From an uncultured Phocaeicola sp. (lineage in GTDB: Bacteria > Bacteroidota > Bacteroidia > Bacteroidales > Bacteroidaceae), in the NCBI GenBank assembly GCA_947626525.1, contig CANQSM010000012.1, positions 1-49,376 of the forward strand: DNA of 49,376 nt, in the 5' to 3' direction. Shown one piece after another: positions 1 to 6,759 of the stretch. Position 1 is the stretch's first letter. The number at the start of each line of letters is the position of its first letter. Position numbers and translations under genes: made by a program. Under the pieces are notes generated by a model. The model made no database searches. It saw nothing but the letters and a program-made list of their open reading frames with translations, and was not told where the DNA came from.

Positions 1-1
1 A

Positions 2-619
2 AATGTCTATACCGGCATCGACCGCACCCGCAAACGGGCGGTCGGCGAAAACGTCATCGCACGGTTCGTCGGGCTGGACTTGTCACGTTCGGCACCGTTG
101 TCGCTCACCCGCGACCTGTTCCTGTTCTCGTTCTATACGCGCGGCATGACATTCGTCGATATGGCCTACCTGCGGCGTGATAATATTCGCGACGGCAGGA
201 TTCGTTACGTCCGCCGCAAGACGGGACAGGAAATCGTTGTTCGCGTGGAGCCGGAGATGCAGCGCATCATCGAGCGGTATGCCGATGGGGAGCGTCCGTA
301 TGTATTTCCGATTCTGAAAGGAGAAAACCCCGAAAAAATATATGCAGAGTATCGGATAGCCGCCTCTTACCATAACCGGCTGTTGAAACGGTTATGTACG
401 CTGGCGGATGTTCCGCAGCGGCTGTCGTTCTACACGGCCCGCCACAGTTGGGCGACGGTGGCACGCGACCATCAGGTACCCGTGTCGGTCATCAGTGCGG
501 GCATGGGTCATACATCGGAACGCACAACGCGGATTTATCTGGCCATGTTGGAAAATTCGGTGATAGACAACGCAAATAAGGGAATCTTGGAGTCGCTGCG
601 ATGTGTTGTCTCTTTGTAA
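2..619 (+). CDS. Tyrosine site-specific recombinase, C-terminal part (cut by left edge)
   Basis: The frame is open from base 2, so the start and the N-terminal core-binding domain lie outside the window; about 205 residues remain. The catalytic domain is visible: the first Arg in FYTRGM, the second conserved block YTARHSWAT with Tyr in the place of the usual His of HxxR (common in Bacteroidales integrases), then GHTSERTT and the nucleophile Tyr in RIYLAML. The stop codon TAA (617-619) lies inside the left inverted repeat of the invertible segment next door. Because the two repeats are exact reverse complements, inversion would not change this protein's C-terminus. The position strongly suggests that it is the invertase acting on that segment. 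Serine-invertase or transposase alternatives do not fit the motifs. Confidence 0.9.
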   Translation, partial: NVYTGIDRTRKRAVGENVIARFVGLDLSRSAPLSLTRDLFLFSFYTRGMTFVDMAYLRRDNIRDGRIRYVRRKTGQEIVVRVEPEMQRIIERYADGERPYVFPILKGENPEKIYAEYRIAASYHNRLLKRLCTLADVPQRLSFYTARHSWATVARDHQVPVSVISAGMGHTSERTTRIYLAMLENSVIDNANKGILESLRCVVSL

Positions 620-630
620 GAGATAACACA
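602..630. repeat. Left inverted repeat of invertible segment (29 bp)
   Basis: This 29-bp sequence is the exact reverse complement of 912-940. Each copy is itself an imperfect palindrome: two 13-bp arms (TGTGTTGTCTCTT and AAGAGATAACACA, one mismatch when paired) around a 3-bp centre. That is the architecture of a tyrosine-recombinase crossover site. Identity stops abruptly on both sides. Confidence 0.93.
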
Positions 631-640
631 AATGGATGCA

Positions 641-671
641 CAAAAGTACGATAATAAATTTACCTGCCAAA
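641..671 (-). promoter_or_regulatory. Promoter inside the invertible segment, facing the recombinase
   Basis: On the minus strand the -7 element TACTTTTG (641-648) matches the Bacteroides consensus TAnnTTTG. A -33 TTTG lies at 668-671, 19 bp away. Transcription would start near 634 and run left, antisense to the recombinase gene. After inversion it would read into the fimbrial operon. Confidence 0.75.
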
Positions 672-700
672 CAAAACAGATAAAAAATTCCTTAAAATTA

Positions 701-709
701 CCCCCCCCC
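701..709. repeat. C9 homopolymer tract in the invertible segment
   Basis: Nine consecutive C residues lie in an otherwise AT-rich stretch, about 30 bp upstream of the -33 element of the leftward promoter. Such tracts are prone to slippage and could change promoter strength. Two other nine-base G/C tracts occur in the polysaccharide locus. Confidence 0.6.
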
Positions 710-911
710 AACCATAAATTACTGGTCTATAGGTATTTGATATATCAAAATACAAAAAAAGATAACGTATTATTACCTGTTTCGTAATTTTCATTCCGTT
801 CATTTTTCTCTATCCGAAAAACAGAGTTTGTTGTACATCATGTTGTAAAAGTTGTACAAATTATAAGCTTGCGATATCGCACAATGAAGAAAATCAAGTC
901 ATTATAAAGTA

Positions 912-940
912 TGTGTTATCTCTTACAAAGAGACAACACA
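912..940. repeat. Right inverted repeat of invertible segment (29 bp)
   Basis: This is the exact reverse complement of 602-630. It lies 28 bp upstream of the first fimbrial start codon (969), so it would form part of the operon's 5' leader in the ON state. Confidence 0.93.
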
Positions 941-968
941 AAAGGAAGAGATAAAAACAATCGCGAAT

Positions 969-2309
969 ATGAAAATAGACAAATGGATATGGCTCCTATT
1001 TCCGCTCTGCGTGTGTCATGCCGGTTACGGGCAGGAACGTAAATCCGCTGATACGTTGAATTTACGGGTGCATTTCAGACAAGGCTACTCGCTCTTCGAA
1101 CCCGCGCTGAACGAAAACGGCGTCCGTCTCGACCGTTTCATCGGTCGGCTACGGGAGTTGCGGGCGGACACGACCCGCCGCATCGAGAGCCTGACTTTCG
1201 AGGGTGTCGCGTCGCCCGAAGGCAATACCGCGATGAACCGCCGCCTCTCCGCACGCCGTGCGGAGAACATCCTCGCCTATATCCGGACGCGGCTCGAGCT
1301 GCCCGACTCGCTGGTGCGCGTCGTGTCGCTCGGCGTCGACTGGGAGGGTCTGACCGCACTGGTCGAGGCGTCGCGGATGCCCTACCGTGACGAGGTATTG
1401 CATATCCTGCATCACACGCCCGAGCGAACCTTCCGCGCCGGCAAGAACGTCGACGACCGCAAGCGCCGGCTGGAGACGCTGTGCGGCGGACGCGCGTGGC
1501 GGTATATGTACGAGCGTTTTTTCCCGGAATTGAGAAGTTCTGACGTACGTGCCGTCTGCCGGGTCGTATATCGCCCTGAACCGGTTGTCCGTCCGGAGGC
1601 GGGCGACACGGTCATTCCTGTTCATCGGGATTCGATCGTATCCGTTCAGTGCGATACGTCCTCTCTTGTTCCTCGTGAGCCGGTTGTGCCCGTTCCCTGC
1701 GATACGGTACGCACTTCCGATGTTGCGGTTCCGCCTTGTAAACCTTTCTATATGGCATTGAAAATCAACTTGCTATACGACGCGGCGCTCGTTCCGAATA
1801 TCGGAGCGGAGTTCTACGCGGGGCGCGGCTGGACGGTCGGCGGCTCGTGGATGTACGCGTGGTGGAGCAGCGACAGGCGGCATCGCTATTGGCGGATTTA
1901 CGGCGGGGAGCTGACCCTTCGCAAATATTTCGGGCGGCGGGCCGCAGAGAAGCCGCTTACGGGACACCATCTCGGCCTTTACGGCCAACTGTTCACCTAC
2001 GATTTCGAGCTGGGCGGCCGCGGCTACATAGGCGGCAAGCCGGGCGGCACTTTGTGGGACCGAATGAACTACGCCGCCGGCGCGGAGTACGGCTATTCGT
2101 TGCCGATCGCGCGCCGGTTGAACCTCGATTTCACGCTGGGCATCGGCTATTGGGGCGGAGAGTACAAGGTATACGACCCCGAAGACGGCCATTATGTCTG
2201 GAAGGAAACCAAGCAACGTCATTGGTTCGGCCCCACGAAAGCGGAAATTTCGCTGGTATGGCTGCTCGGTCGCGGAAACCGCAATGAAAAGAAAGGAGGC
2301 GTACGATGA
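969..2309 (+). CDS. OmpA-like/DUF3575 outer-membrane protein of the fimbrial locus
   Basis: A protein of 446 residues starting with a signal peptide that ends near GYGQ. Residues about 30-140 resemble an OmpA-type peptidoglycan-binding domain (FEGVASPEGN followed by RRLSARRAENI). The middle is Pro/Val-rich with repeated RD-, CDT- and VPVP-like phrases. The C-terminal half, from about KINLLYDAALVPNIG, is a DUF3575 beta-barrel-like region rich in aromatic and Gly residues. In Bacteroidales such proteins are usually the first gene of Mfa/Fim-type operons and may tie the fimbria to the envelope; the exact role is not established. It overlaps the next gene by 4 bp (ATGA). Its base composition is markedly GC-rich compared with the trp and capsule regions, which suggests transfer from a GC-richer relative. 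Confidence 0.85.
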   Translation: MKIDKWIWLLFPLCVCHAGYGQERKSADTLNLRVHFRQGYSLFEPALNENGVRLDRFIGRLRELRADTTRRIESLTFEGVASPEGNTAMNRRLSARRAENILAYIRTRLELPDSLVRVVSLGVDWEGLTALVEASRMPYRDEVLHILHHTPERTFRAGKNVDDRKRRLETLCGGRAWRYMYERFFPELRSSDVRAVCRVVYRPEPVVRPEAGDTVIPVHRDSIVSVQCDTSSLVPREPVVPVPCDTVRTSDVAVPPCKPFYMALKINLLYDAALVPNIGAEFYAGRGWTVGGSWMYAWWSSDRRHRYWRIYGGELTLRKYFGRRAAEKPLTGHHLGLYGQLFTYDFELGGRGYIGGKPGGTLWDRMNYAAGAEYGYSLPIARRLNLDFTLGIGYWGGEYKVYDPEDGHYVWKETKQRHWFGPTKAEISLVWLLGRGNRNEKKGGVR

Positions 2310-3241
2310 AAAAGTTGTTCGTCTGTCTGTTTGCAGCGCTTGCAGCCGCTTCGTGCGAACATAAGGAGTTGTGCTACGACCACATGCACTCGCTGTTGCA
2401 GCTGCAGGTGGTTTTCGATTGGACGCACGCTCCGGAAGCCTCTCCGGCATCCATGTCGCTCTATCTGTTTCCGGAGGAGGGCGGCGGGCCGATTCGCCAT
2501 GAGTTCACGGATCCTGCGGGCGGTGAAATCCGCGCCACAGAGGGCCGTTACGGCGCCTTGTGCCTGAACAGCGACACGGAAGGCATCCGATACCGCAACA
2601 CGGAGAAAATGGAGACGTTCGAGATCACGACGGAGACCGCGACGCTGATATCGGAGATCGCGCTGTTGGGCATCCGTGCCGACGGGGTGCCGAGGGCGGC
2701 GGGGACGGAGGAGGAGCGGGTCGCCGCGGCTCCCGGAATGGTCTGGCGCGACTCCCGTCGGGAGGTCTTCATCTCGGCCGGGGAACATCGGCTGACGCTC
2801 TATCCCTCGGCGGCGGTGGCCCTCTGCACGGTGGAGATACGCCATGTCGAGAACCTCGCGAATGTACAGGGTTTGAGCGCCTCGCTTTCGGGCATGGCGG
2901 GCGGCTACCTCGTCGGTGCGGGCAGGCCTGCGGACGAGCGGGTAACGATCCCTTTCGAACTGACGAAGAGCGACGCGACCACCCTTGCGGGCTCGGTGCA
3001 GACCTTCGGCCATTGCCCCTCGGAGCCGGCCGCGCACATGCTGACCGTCTATGCCGTGTTGAAGGACGGCCGGAAATGGTATTACACCTTCGACGTGACA
3101 GATCAAATCCATTCGGCCCCCGATCCGCTGCACATCCGCATCCAGCTGGACGGACTGCCGCTGCCGGAGGCGGCGAGCTCGGGCGGATTCCGGCCGACGG
3201 TGGAGGGGTGGCAGGACGTGTATATAGATATCGCGATGTAA
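2306..3241 (+). CDS. DUF5119 fimbrial lipoprotein (Mfa2/FimB-like anchor or assembly protein)
   Basis: A protein of 311 residues. It begins with a lipoprotein signal peptide whose lipobox Cys follows ALAAAS, so the mature protein starts CEHKELCYDH. KELCYDHMH followed by FDWTHAPEA and MSLYLFPEEGG is the typical start of DUF5119 proteins, a family found in fimbrial operons and related to the Mfa2/FimB anchor subunits. It probably anchors or terminates the fimbria at the outer membrane (inference from family and context). The start overlaps the upstream stop and is preceded by AGGAGG, so translation is probably coupled. The gene is GC-rich. Confidence 0.85.
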   Translation: MKKLFVCLFAALAAASCEHKELCYDHMHSLLQLQVVFDWTHAPEASPASMSLYLFPEEGGGPIRHEFTDPAGGEIRATEGRYGALCLNSDTEGIRYRNTEKMETFEITTETATLISEIALLGIRADGVPRAAGTEEERVAAAPGMVWRDSRREVFISAGEHRLTLYPSAAVALCTVEIRHVENLANVQGLSASLSGMAGGYLVGAGRPADERVTIPFELTKSDATTLAGSVQTFGHCPSEPAAHMLTVYAVLKDGRKWYYTFDVTDQIHSAPDPLHIRIQLDGLPLPEAASSGGFRPTVEGWQDVYIDIAM

Positions 3242-3287
3242 TTTACTAATATTCATTCATTTATTTAACAACTAAAATTATGGTATT

Positions 3288-4382
3288 ATGAAAAAAATTC
3301 TGTTTTTACTCGCAGCAGCAGCGACATGCGCCGCCTGCTCGATGGACGAAACGACCGAGGTCGACCAAGGGTTGCCGATCGACTTCCGAACCGCAGTGGG
3401 AACGCGGGCAACGGAAATCACGACTTCCGATCTCGAAAAATTCAAAGTAGCGGCGTTCTATTCTGAGGAAGGCAATACCTTTTTCGAAGAAACGGAGATC
3501 GACATAACAGGAGACGGAAGCAGCAAAACTGGCGAGAGTACGTACTACTGGCCGTCGGACGACAGTGAGCTGATTTTCTATGCTTATGCTCCTACAGATC
3601 TCTCCTCTAAGGGTGGAAAAATAACCATGACGGACAAATCAAGCAGCACGATTGAATATACGCCAGCCACTGATATAACGAATCAAATAGACCTTATCGC
3701 GGTTACGGCCACGGGCAAAAGATCGGTGGACGAGGAAACTGGCGTGCAGCTGACCTTCCAACACGCGTTGTCGCAGATCGAGGTACAGGCCGACTACGCC
3801 AACGCAGAAAGTGATGGGAAATACACCATTGAGGTAGCCGGCGTCAGAATCGGGAATGTCTCTGGCTTCGCAACATACACATTCAGCGAAAGCGCAGGTT
3901 ACGGATCGTGGAGCTCTGAAGCAGACACGAAGAACTATGATGTGGAGTACACGGATTCCCCCGTATCTCTGGATGCAACAGCCAAATCGATCATGGGAAG
4001 CGAATCTTCCGCAACTACTAACGGCACGTGGATGCTTATTCCCCAGACCCTCACAGCATGGGAAGGTACCTCCGAAAATACAGGAACGTATTTGGCCGCA
4101 TATATTAAAATTACGACTAAAGAGGGTCACGAAGTATATCCTGCAACAGAAGATAGTGAATACGGCTGGGCAGCCGTTGGAATCGACACGGAGTGGGAAC
4201 CGAACCATAAATACACCTATACGCTGCACTTCACGGACGACAGCGCCGGCAATATCCCTCCCGACCCCGAGGATAATCCTGATGCCGGAAAGCCCGTTCT
4301 GGGAGCCCCGATCAAGTTCACGGTTACGGTCGATAGTTGGAATACCGAGGGCGGAGAAATAGATGTACCAGAAACAGAATAA
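3288..4382 (+). CDS. Fimbrillin-family lipoprotein (structural subunit 1)
   Basis: A protein of 364 residues with a lipoprotein signal peptide (lipobox ending TCAAC, mature SMDETTEVDQG). An early GTRATEI segment resembles the Arg-type protease processing site near which Bacteroidales fimbrillins are trimmed before donor-strand polymerisation. Further family hallmarks are YYWPSDDSELIFYAYAP, QLTFQHALSQIEVQA and a final Thr/Val-rich strand KFTVTVDSWNTEGG. It is probably the major shaft subunit because it is first of the two fimbrillins. A 46-bp gap separates it from the DUF5119 gene, and two GC-rich hairpins follow its stop. Confidence 0.88.
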   Translation: MKKILFLLAAAATCAACSMDETTEVDQGLPIDFRTAVGTRATEITTSDLEKFKVAAFYSEEGNTFFEETEIDITGDGSSKTGESTYYWPSDDSELIFYAYAPTDLSSKGGKITMTDKSSSTIEYTPATDITNQIDLIAVTATGKRSVDEETGVQLTFQHALSQIEVQADYANAESDGKYTIEVAGVRIGNVSGFATYTFSESAGYGSWSSEADTKNYDVEYTDSPVSLDATAKSIMGSESSATTNGTWMLIPQTLTAWEGTSENTGTYLAAYIKITTKEGHEVYPATEDSEYGWAAVGIDTEWEPNHKYTYTLHFTDDSAGNIPPDPEDNPDAGKPVLGAPIKFTVTVDSWNTEGGEIDVPETE

Positions 4383-4391
4383 AACGCCGCT

Positions 4392-4452
4392 CCGAGGGGC
4401 ATCGATTCCTCGGAAAAATTCGCCCGCGGCGGGTTGAATGTCCCGCCGCGGG
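4392..4452. terminator. Two hairpins between the fimbrillin genes (attenuator or stabiliser)
   Basis: The first stem pairs CCGAGG (4392-4397) with CCTCGG (4408-4413). The second is a perfect 11-bp GC stem, CCCGCGGCGGG (4423-4433) with CCCGCCGCGGG (4442-4452), around an 8-base loop. No clear U-run follows on the plus strand (TACAAAAAAT), so full intrinsic termination is doubtful. Partial read-through or protection of the upstream mRNA, setting the ratio of the two subunits, is a reasonable inference. Confidence 0.6.
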
Positions 4453-4479
4453 TACAAAAAATATCGAAAAACGTGTATT

Positions 4480-5724
4480 ATGAAAAAGAAAAAACTGTTT
4501 CGCAGAATAAACCGCCTCGGAACGTTGTGTGCGCTTTCCGGTGTGCTGGTGTTAGCCGCCTGTACCGAAGAGGCGGCGACAGAATCGCAGGCGGACGGCG
4601 CGGCGATCCGTTTCGATGTCGGGTTGTCTGAAACGTGGGAATCGGGCGGCTTCGCGCCTTCGGCGGCGCCAGCGGCGATGTCGTCGGTGAAATGCCCCGA
4701 CACGCGGACGGGGCACGGCACGGAGAGTTCGGACGGTTCGGGGGCATCGGCCCGGCGGAGCACGGCTTCGAACATGACCGTTACGGTCATCGACGGCCTC
4801 CCTCCGCGTACCAAGGCCGCCTGCCCGAGGACGCGGGGAGCAAAAAAGGTCGGAAACAATGCGGATAATGGGGAGATGACGTTTGACGAGGCGTTCGGTG
4901 GCATGGAGGGATTCGGGGTGTTGGGCTATGCTTGCGATGAGGGCGAAAGTAATTGGTGGACATATATAACAAACACCCAAATCACTGAAAATGGGGGCTA
5001 CTGGGGGGCCGCCGAGGGACAGGCCTGCAACTGGCCCGGAACATGGAGGAATTGCCGAATGCGTTTCTTCGCCTACGCGCCCTATGACAAATATGCCGAC
5101 GCCTCGACGTTGGAGCAAAATACCGACGGAAATCTGACAATCAAAATCCCCTATGAGACTCCTGTGTCCGCCGATGATCAAAAGGAGTTTCTCGTGGCCG
5201 CCACCGAGGCCTACGAGAGTGAAAACTACCCGGAGGAGGTGCAGCTCAACTTCACGCACACGCTTACGGCCGTGCGATTCGTATTCACCTTCACAGAGAG
5301 AAACATAGATGTAGATAATGTTAAGGTTTCCAAAATCGAATTCAATGGGTACGCTAACGGCACGTATTGTGGCACGTATGATAATGTGACGGGAGAAAAG
5401 CTTGCGGAGGAGTGGAATAAGCTAGAAGTCAACACACTTACGCTGGAGATCAGCAATGGAAAGATGAATGGGAAGGAGAATGGTGAGGGTCACATGGAAT
5501 GGTATTGGCCGGAGGGGCTCAATTGGAAAGATTACGCCCCGGAGGATTTCTTCTTAATGATACCCCAGATTCCGCCGTCTAATAACTCAGTCACAATATA
5601 TTTTAACAACGACGACACATATATCACCGTTGACCTCCCCACCATCGAGGATGCGTGGCAGCCCAACACAACCGTTATCTACCACTTGAGTGTATCTCTT
5701 GAGACATTAAATGGCGAGCTCTAA
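4480..5724 (+). CDS. Fimbrillin-family lipoprotein (structural subunit 2)
   Basis: About 414 residues from the ATG at 4480. This start is preferred to one at 4438 because it gives a clean lipoprotein signal (MKKKKLFRR, then a hydrophobic core ending VLAAC), and the earlier start lies inside the hairpin. Typical fimbrillin phrases are seen: FFAYAPYDKYA, VQLNFTHTLTAVRFVFTF, FFLMIPQIPP and TTVIYHLSVS. The first third is GC-rich and low in complexity (Ala/Ser/Gly); the rest is poorer in GC, giving a mosaic look. It is probably a minor or tip subunit. No further fimbrial gene follows. Confidence 0.83.
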   Translation: MKKKKLFRRINRLGTLCALSGVLVLAACTEEAATESQADGAAIRFDVGLSETWESGGFAPSAAPAAMSSVKCPDTRTGHGTESSDGSGASARRSTASNMTVTVIDGLPPRTKAACPRTRGAKKVGNNADNGEMTFDEAFGGMEGFGVLGYACDEGESNWWTYITNTQITENGGYWGAAEGQACNWPGTWRNCRMRFFAYAPYDKYADASTLEQNTDGNLTIKIPYETPVSADDQKEFLVAATEAYESENYPEEVQLNFTHTLTAVRFVFTFTERNIDVDNVKVSKIEFNGYANGTYCGTYDNVTGEKLAEEWNKLEVNTLTLEISNGKMNGKENGEGHMEWYWPEGLNWKDYAPEDFFLMIPQIPPSNNSVTIYFNNDDTYITVDLPTIEDAWQPNTTVIYHLSVSLETLNGEL

Positions 5725-5834
5725 TCTCACGGATAATACGAACTTCAAATAGTTCTCCCGATTCACGACATGGAAAGAGCAAAAGAGATAGCTTCAAAAA
5801 ATTAAATCCGGCAGATTGAAGGAGGTATTAAGCG

Positions 5835-6000
5835 TTAATCGAATATGTTATCCACCAGACTGAGGGCATCGTCTATCTTCTTGTTGACGATTTTGGCATA
5901 TATCCGGGTAGTCTGGACATGGGTGTGGCCGAGCGTGAGCAGTATCGTGCGAAGGTATGTCGGCGGGTGTGGAAGTTCACGTTCTTGAAACAGATGGCCA
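5835..6000 (-). pseudogene. Remnant of a tyrosine integrase (C-terminus only)
   Basis: The minus strand encodes TILLTLGHTHVQTTRIYAK, then IVNKKIDDAL and the end LVDNIFD. This is the end of a Bacteroidales tyrosine integrase including the GH motif and the nucleophile Tyr. Upstream, FHTRRHTFA (the R-H block) is in a different frame and lies immediately next to it, so the residues normally between these blocks are deleted and the frame is broken. It marks the right edge of the fimbrial island. Confidence 0.75.
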
Positions 6001-6018
6001 TATCTGTTACTCTCATAC

Positions 6019-6246
6019 TCACGAATTAAAAAGGTCGTCCATCGTTACCTCGCTGTGAACAATGCTGTGGCTTTTAACATTGGCAACACCGTATGTGGTT
6101 ATAAATGTGTGAACCAAAGTCTTGTTCGTCTTGGTCATCTCTCTGAACAGACTTGAACGCTCTCGTAACTGACGCTCGTATTCAGGTTTGATGCGGTATG
6201 CGCCAACACTGATACACGACCTGAGTCGCGATGGTTGCTCCACCAC
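6019..6246 (-). pseudogene. Remnant of an AAA ATPase (DUF234-type C-terminus)
   Basis: The segment ending VHTFITTYGVANVKSH, then VHSEVTMDDLFNS, matches the C-terminal end of the large Bacteroidales family of ATP-binding proteins with a PD-(D/E)XK-like C-terminal domain. No P-loop or other ATPase part lies nearby. Recognisable similarity reaches only to about 6200. The fragment ends about 20 bp from the integrase remnant. Confidence 0.6.
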
Positions 6247-6332
6247 TCCTCATCATGTGAAAGATTATCGGCAAGAAACCGAAAATAGAACAGCGAAAAG
6301 AAATCGGTAAGTCTGAACAGCCAAGAACAAAA

Positions 6333-6389
6333 AACCACAAATCTGAATTTATCTCCGATAAAATGGCGGATAAGTTCAGATTTGTGGTT
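6333..6389. repeat. Inverted repeat/hairpin (21 bp arms, one mismatch)
   Basis: AACCACAAATCTGAATTTATC (6333-6353) pairs with 6369-6389 with a single mismatch across a 15-base loop. It lies in a gene-free stretch between the ATPase remnant and the trp promoter. It could be the trace of a mobile element or a transcription barrier; there is no U-run on either side. The rest of 6250-6530 shows nothing recognisable. Confidence 0.5.
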
Positions 6390-6533
6390 AAGCGTACTTC
6401 CAGAGTCTTTACTGCGTTACGAAGACTCTCCAACTTCCCTCTTTTTCTCCGCGCTCTACATACTTCTTGGAAATCCTCACCCCATTATAAAAAGAAAAAA
6501 TACAGTTTTTTATAAAAAAAAGCTCCTTTTTTG

Positions 6534-6564
6534 TTTGTTTGTATCTAAAAAAGCTATATATTTG
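6534..6564 (+). promoter_or_regulatory. Promoter of the trp operon
   Basis: The -7 element TATATTTG (6557-6564) is a perfect TAnnTTTG. A TTTG at 6534-6537 gives 19-bp spacing. Transcription would begin near 6571, about 14 bases before the leader peptide start codon. Confidence 0.8.
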
Positions 6565-6584
6565 CCACGTCAAATTCGATAAAC

Positions 6585-6644
6585 ATGAGATTTACAGTCA
6601 ATACATATTGGTGGTGGCGTCGCTTACAGCTCAAAAGGTCGTAA
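6585..6644 (+). CDS. trpL: trp operon leader peptide with three consecutive Trp codons
   Basis: A 19-codon frame, ATG to TAA, encodes [19 protein letters not shown]. The three Trp codons (6609-6617) are consecutive. It sits between the trp promoter and an intrinsic terminator ahead of trpB, exactly where a ribosome-stalling leader peptide is expected. It is too short for ordinary gene calling. The sequence alone makes the function highly likely; the peptide itself would have no other role. Confidence 0.88.
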   Translation: MRFTVNTYWWWRRLQLKRS

Positions 6645-6712
6645 GGGAGTCAAGCCACATGTATACTTATTTAAGGAACAAGATATAGCAGAAGGGCTGT
6701 CGTACTTACGAC
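6623..6712 (+). promoter_or_regulatory. trp attenuator: alternative antiterminator pairing
   Basis: GTCGTAAG (6638-6645, overlapping the leader stop codon) is perfectly complementary to CTTACGAC (6705-6712), which is the loop and 3' arm base of the terminator hairpin. The same upstream segment can instead pair through GTAAG (6641-6645) with CTTAC (6623-6627), just after the Trp codons. A ribosome stalled on Trp codons would cover 6623-6627 and free 6638-6645 to break the terminator. A ribosome reaching the stop codon would mask 6638-6645 and let the terminator form. Confidence 0.75.
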
Positions 6713-6727
6713 AGCCCTTTTTGTTTT
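6692..6727 (+). terminator. Attenuator terminator before trpB
   Basis: A 12-bp perfect stem (AAGGGCTGTCGT at 6692-6703 with ACGACAGCCCTT at 6708-6719) has a 4-base loop and is followed by a T-rich run with one G. It lies between the leader peptide and trpB, so it would end transcription when Trp is plentiful. Confidence 0.88.
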
Positions 6728-6759
6728 TAATCAGAAAAAACATACAAAACCATAAGATA

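Larger units (their letters stand above)
631..911. other. Invertible promoter segment of the fimbrial operon
   Basis: This is a 281-bp AT-rich segment without a credible gene, bounded by exact 29-bp inverted repeats, placed between a tyrosine recombinase and a fimbrial operon. It holds a good Bacteroides promoter facing left (641-671) and a C9 tract (701-709). In the orientation given, the best promoter faces away from the fimbrial genes, so this copy would be phase OFF. Inversion maps position x to 1542-x and would put the -7 element at 894-901, about 68 bases before the first fimbrial start codon. A weaker rightward candidate, TAAGCTTG at 864-871, departs from the consensus and cannot be excluded. 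Invertible promoters before fimbrial and capsule genes are well known in gut Bacteroidales. Confidence 0.85.

Noticed and set aside
843..871. Rightward promoter inside the invertible segment (TAAGCTTG with an upstream TTG)
   Set aside because: The -7 element has a mismatch in the invariant TTTG and the -33 is poor, so it is much weaker than the leftward promoter. It is kept only as a caveat to the OFF call.
2219..3256. 345-codon leftward reading frame opposite the DUF5119 gene
   Set aside because: It mirrors a GC-rich gene, has Arg/His-rich low-complexity composition and no recognisable motif. Similar frames at 1149-1625, 1773-2450 and 4552-5259 are rejected for the same reason.
3639..4904. 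421-codon leftward reading frame across both fimbrillin genes
   Set aside because: It runs through the intergenic hairpins and opposite two convincing lipoprotein genes; composition is not protein-like.
6182..6582. Short reading frames on both strands around the 6333-6389 hairpin
   Set aside because: They have no motifs or good start sites, and their apparent order comes from the inverted repeat.
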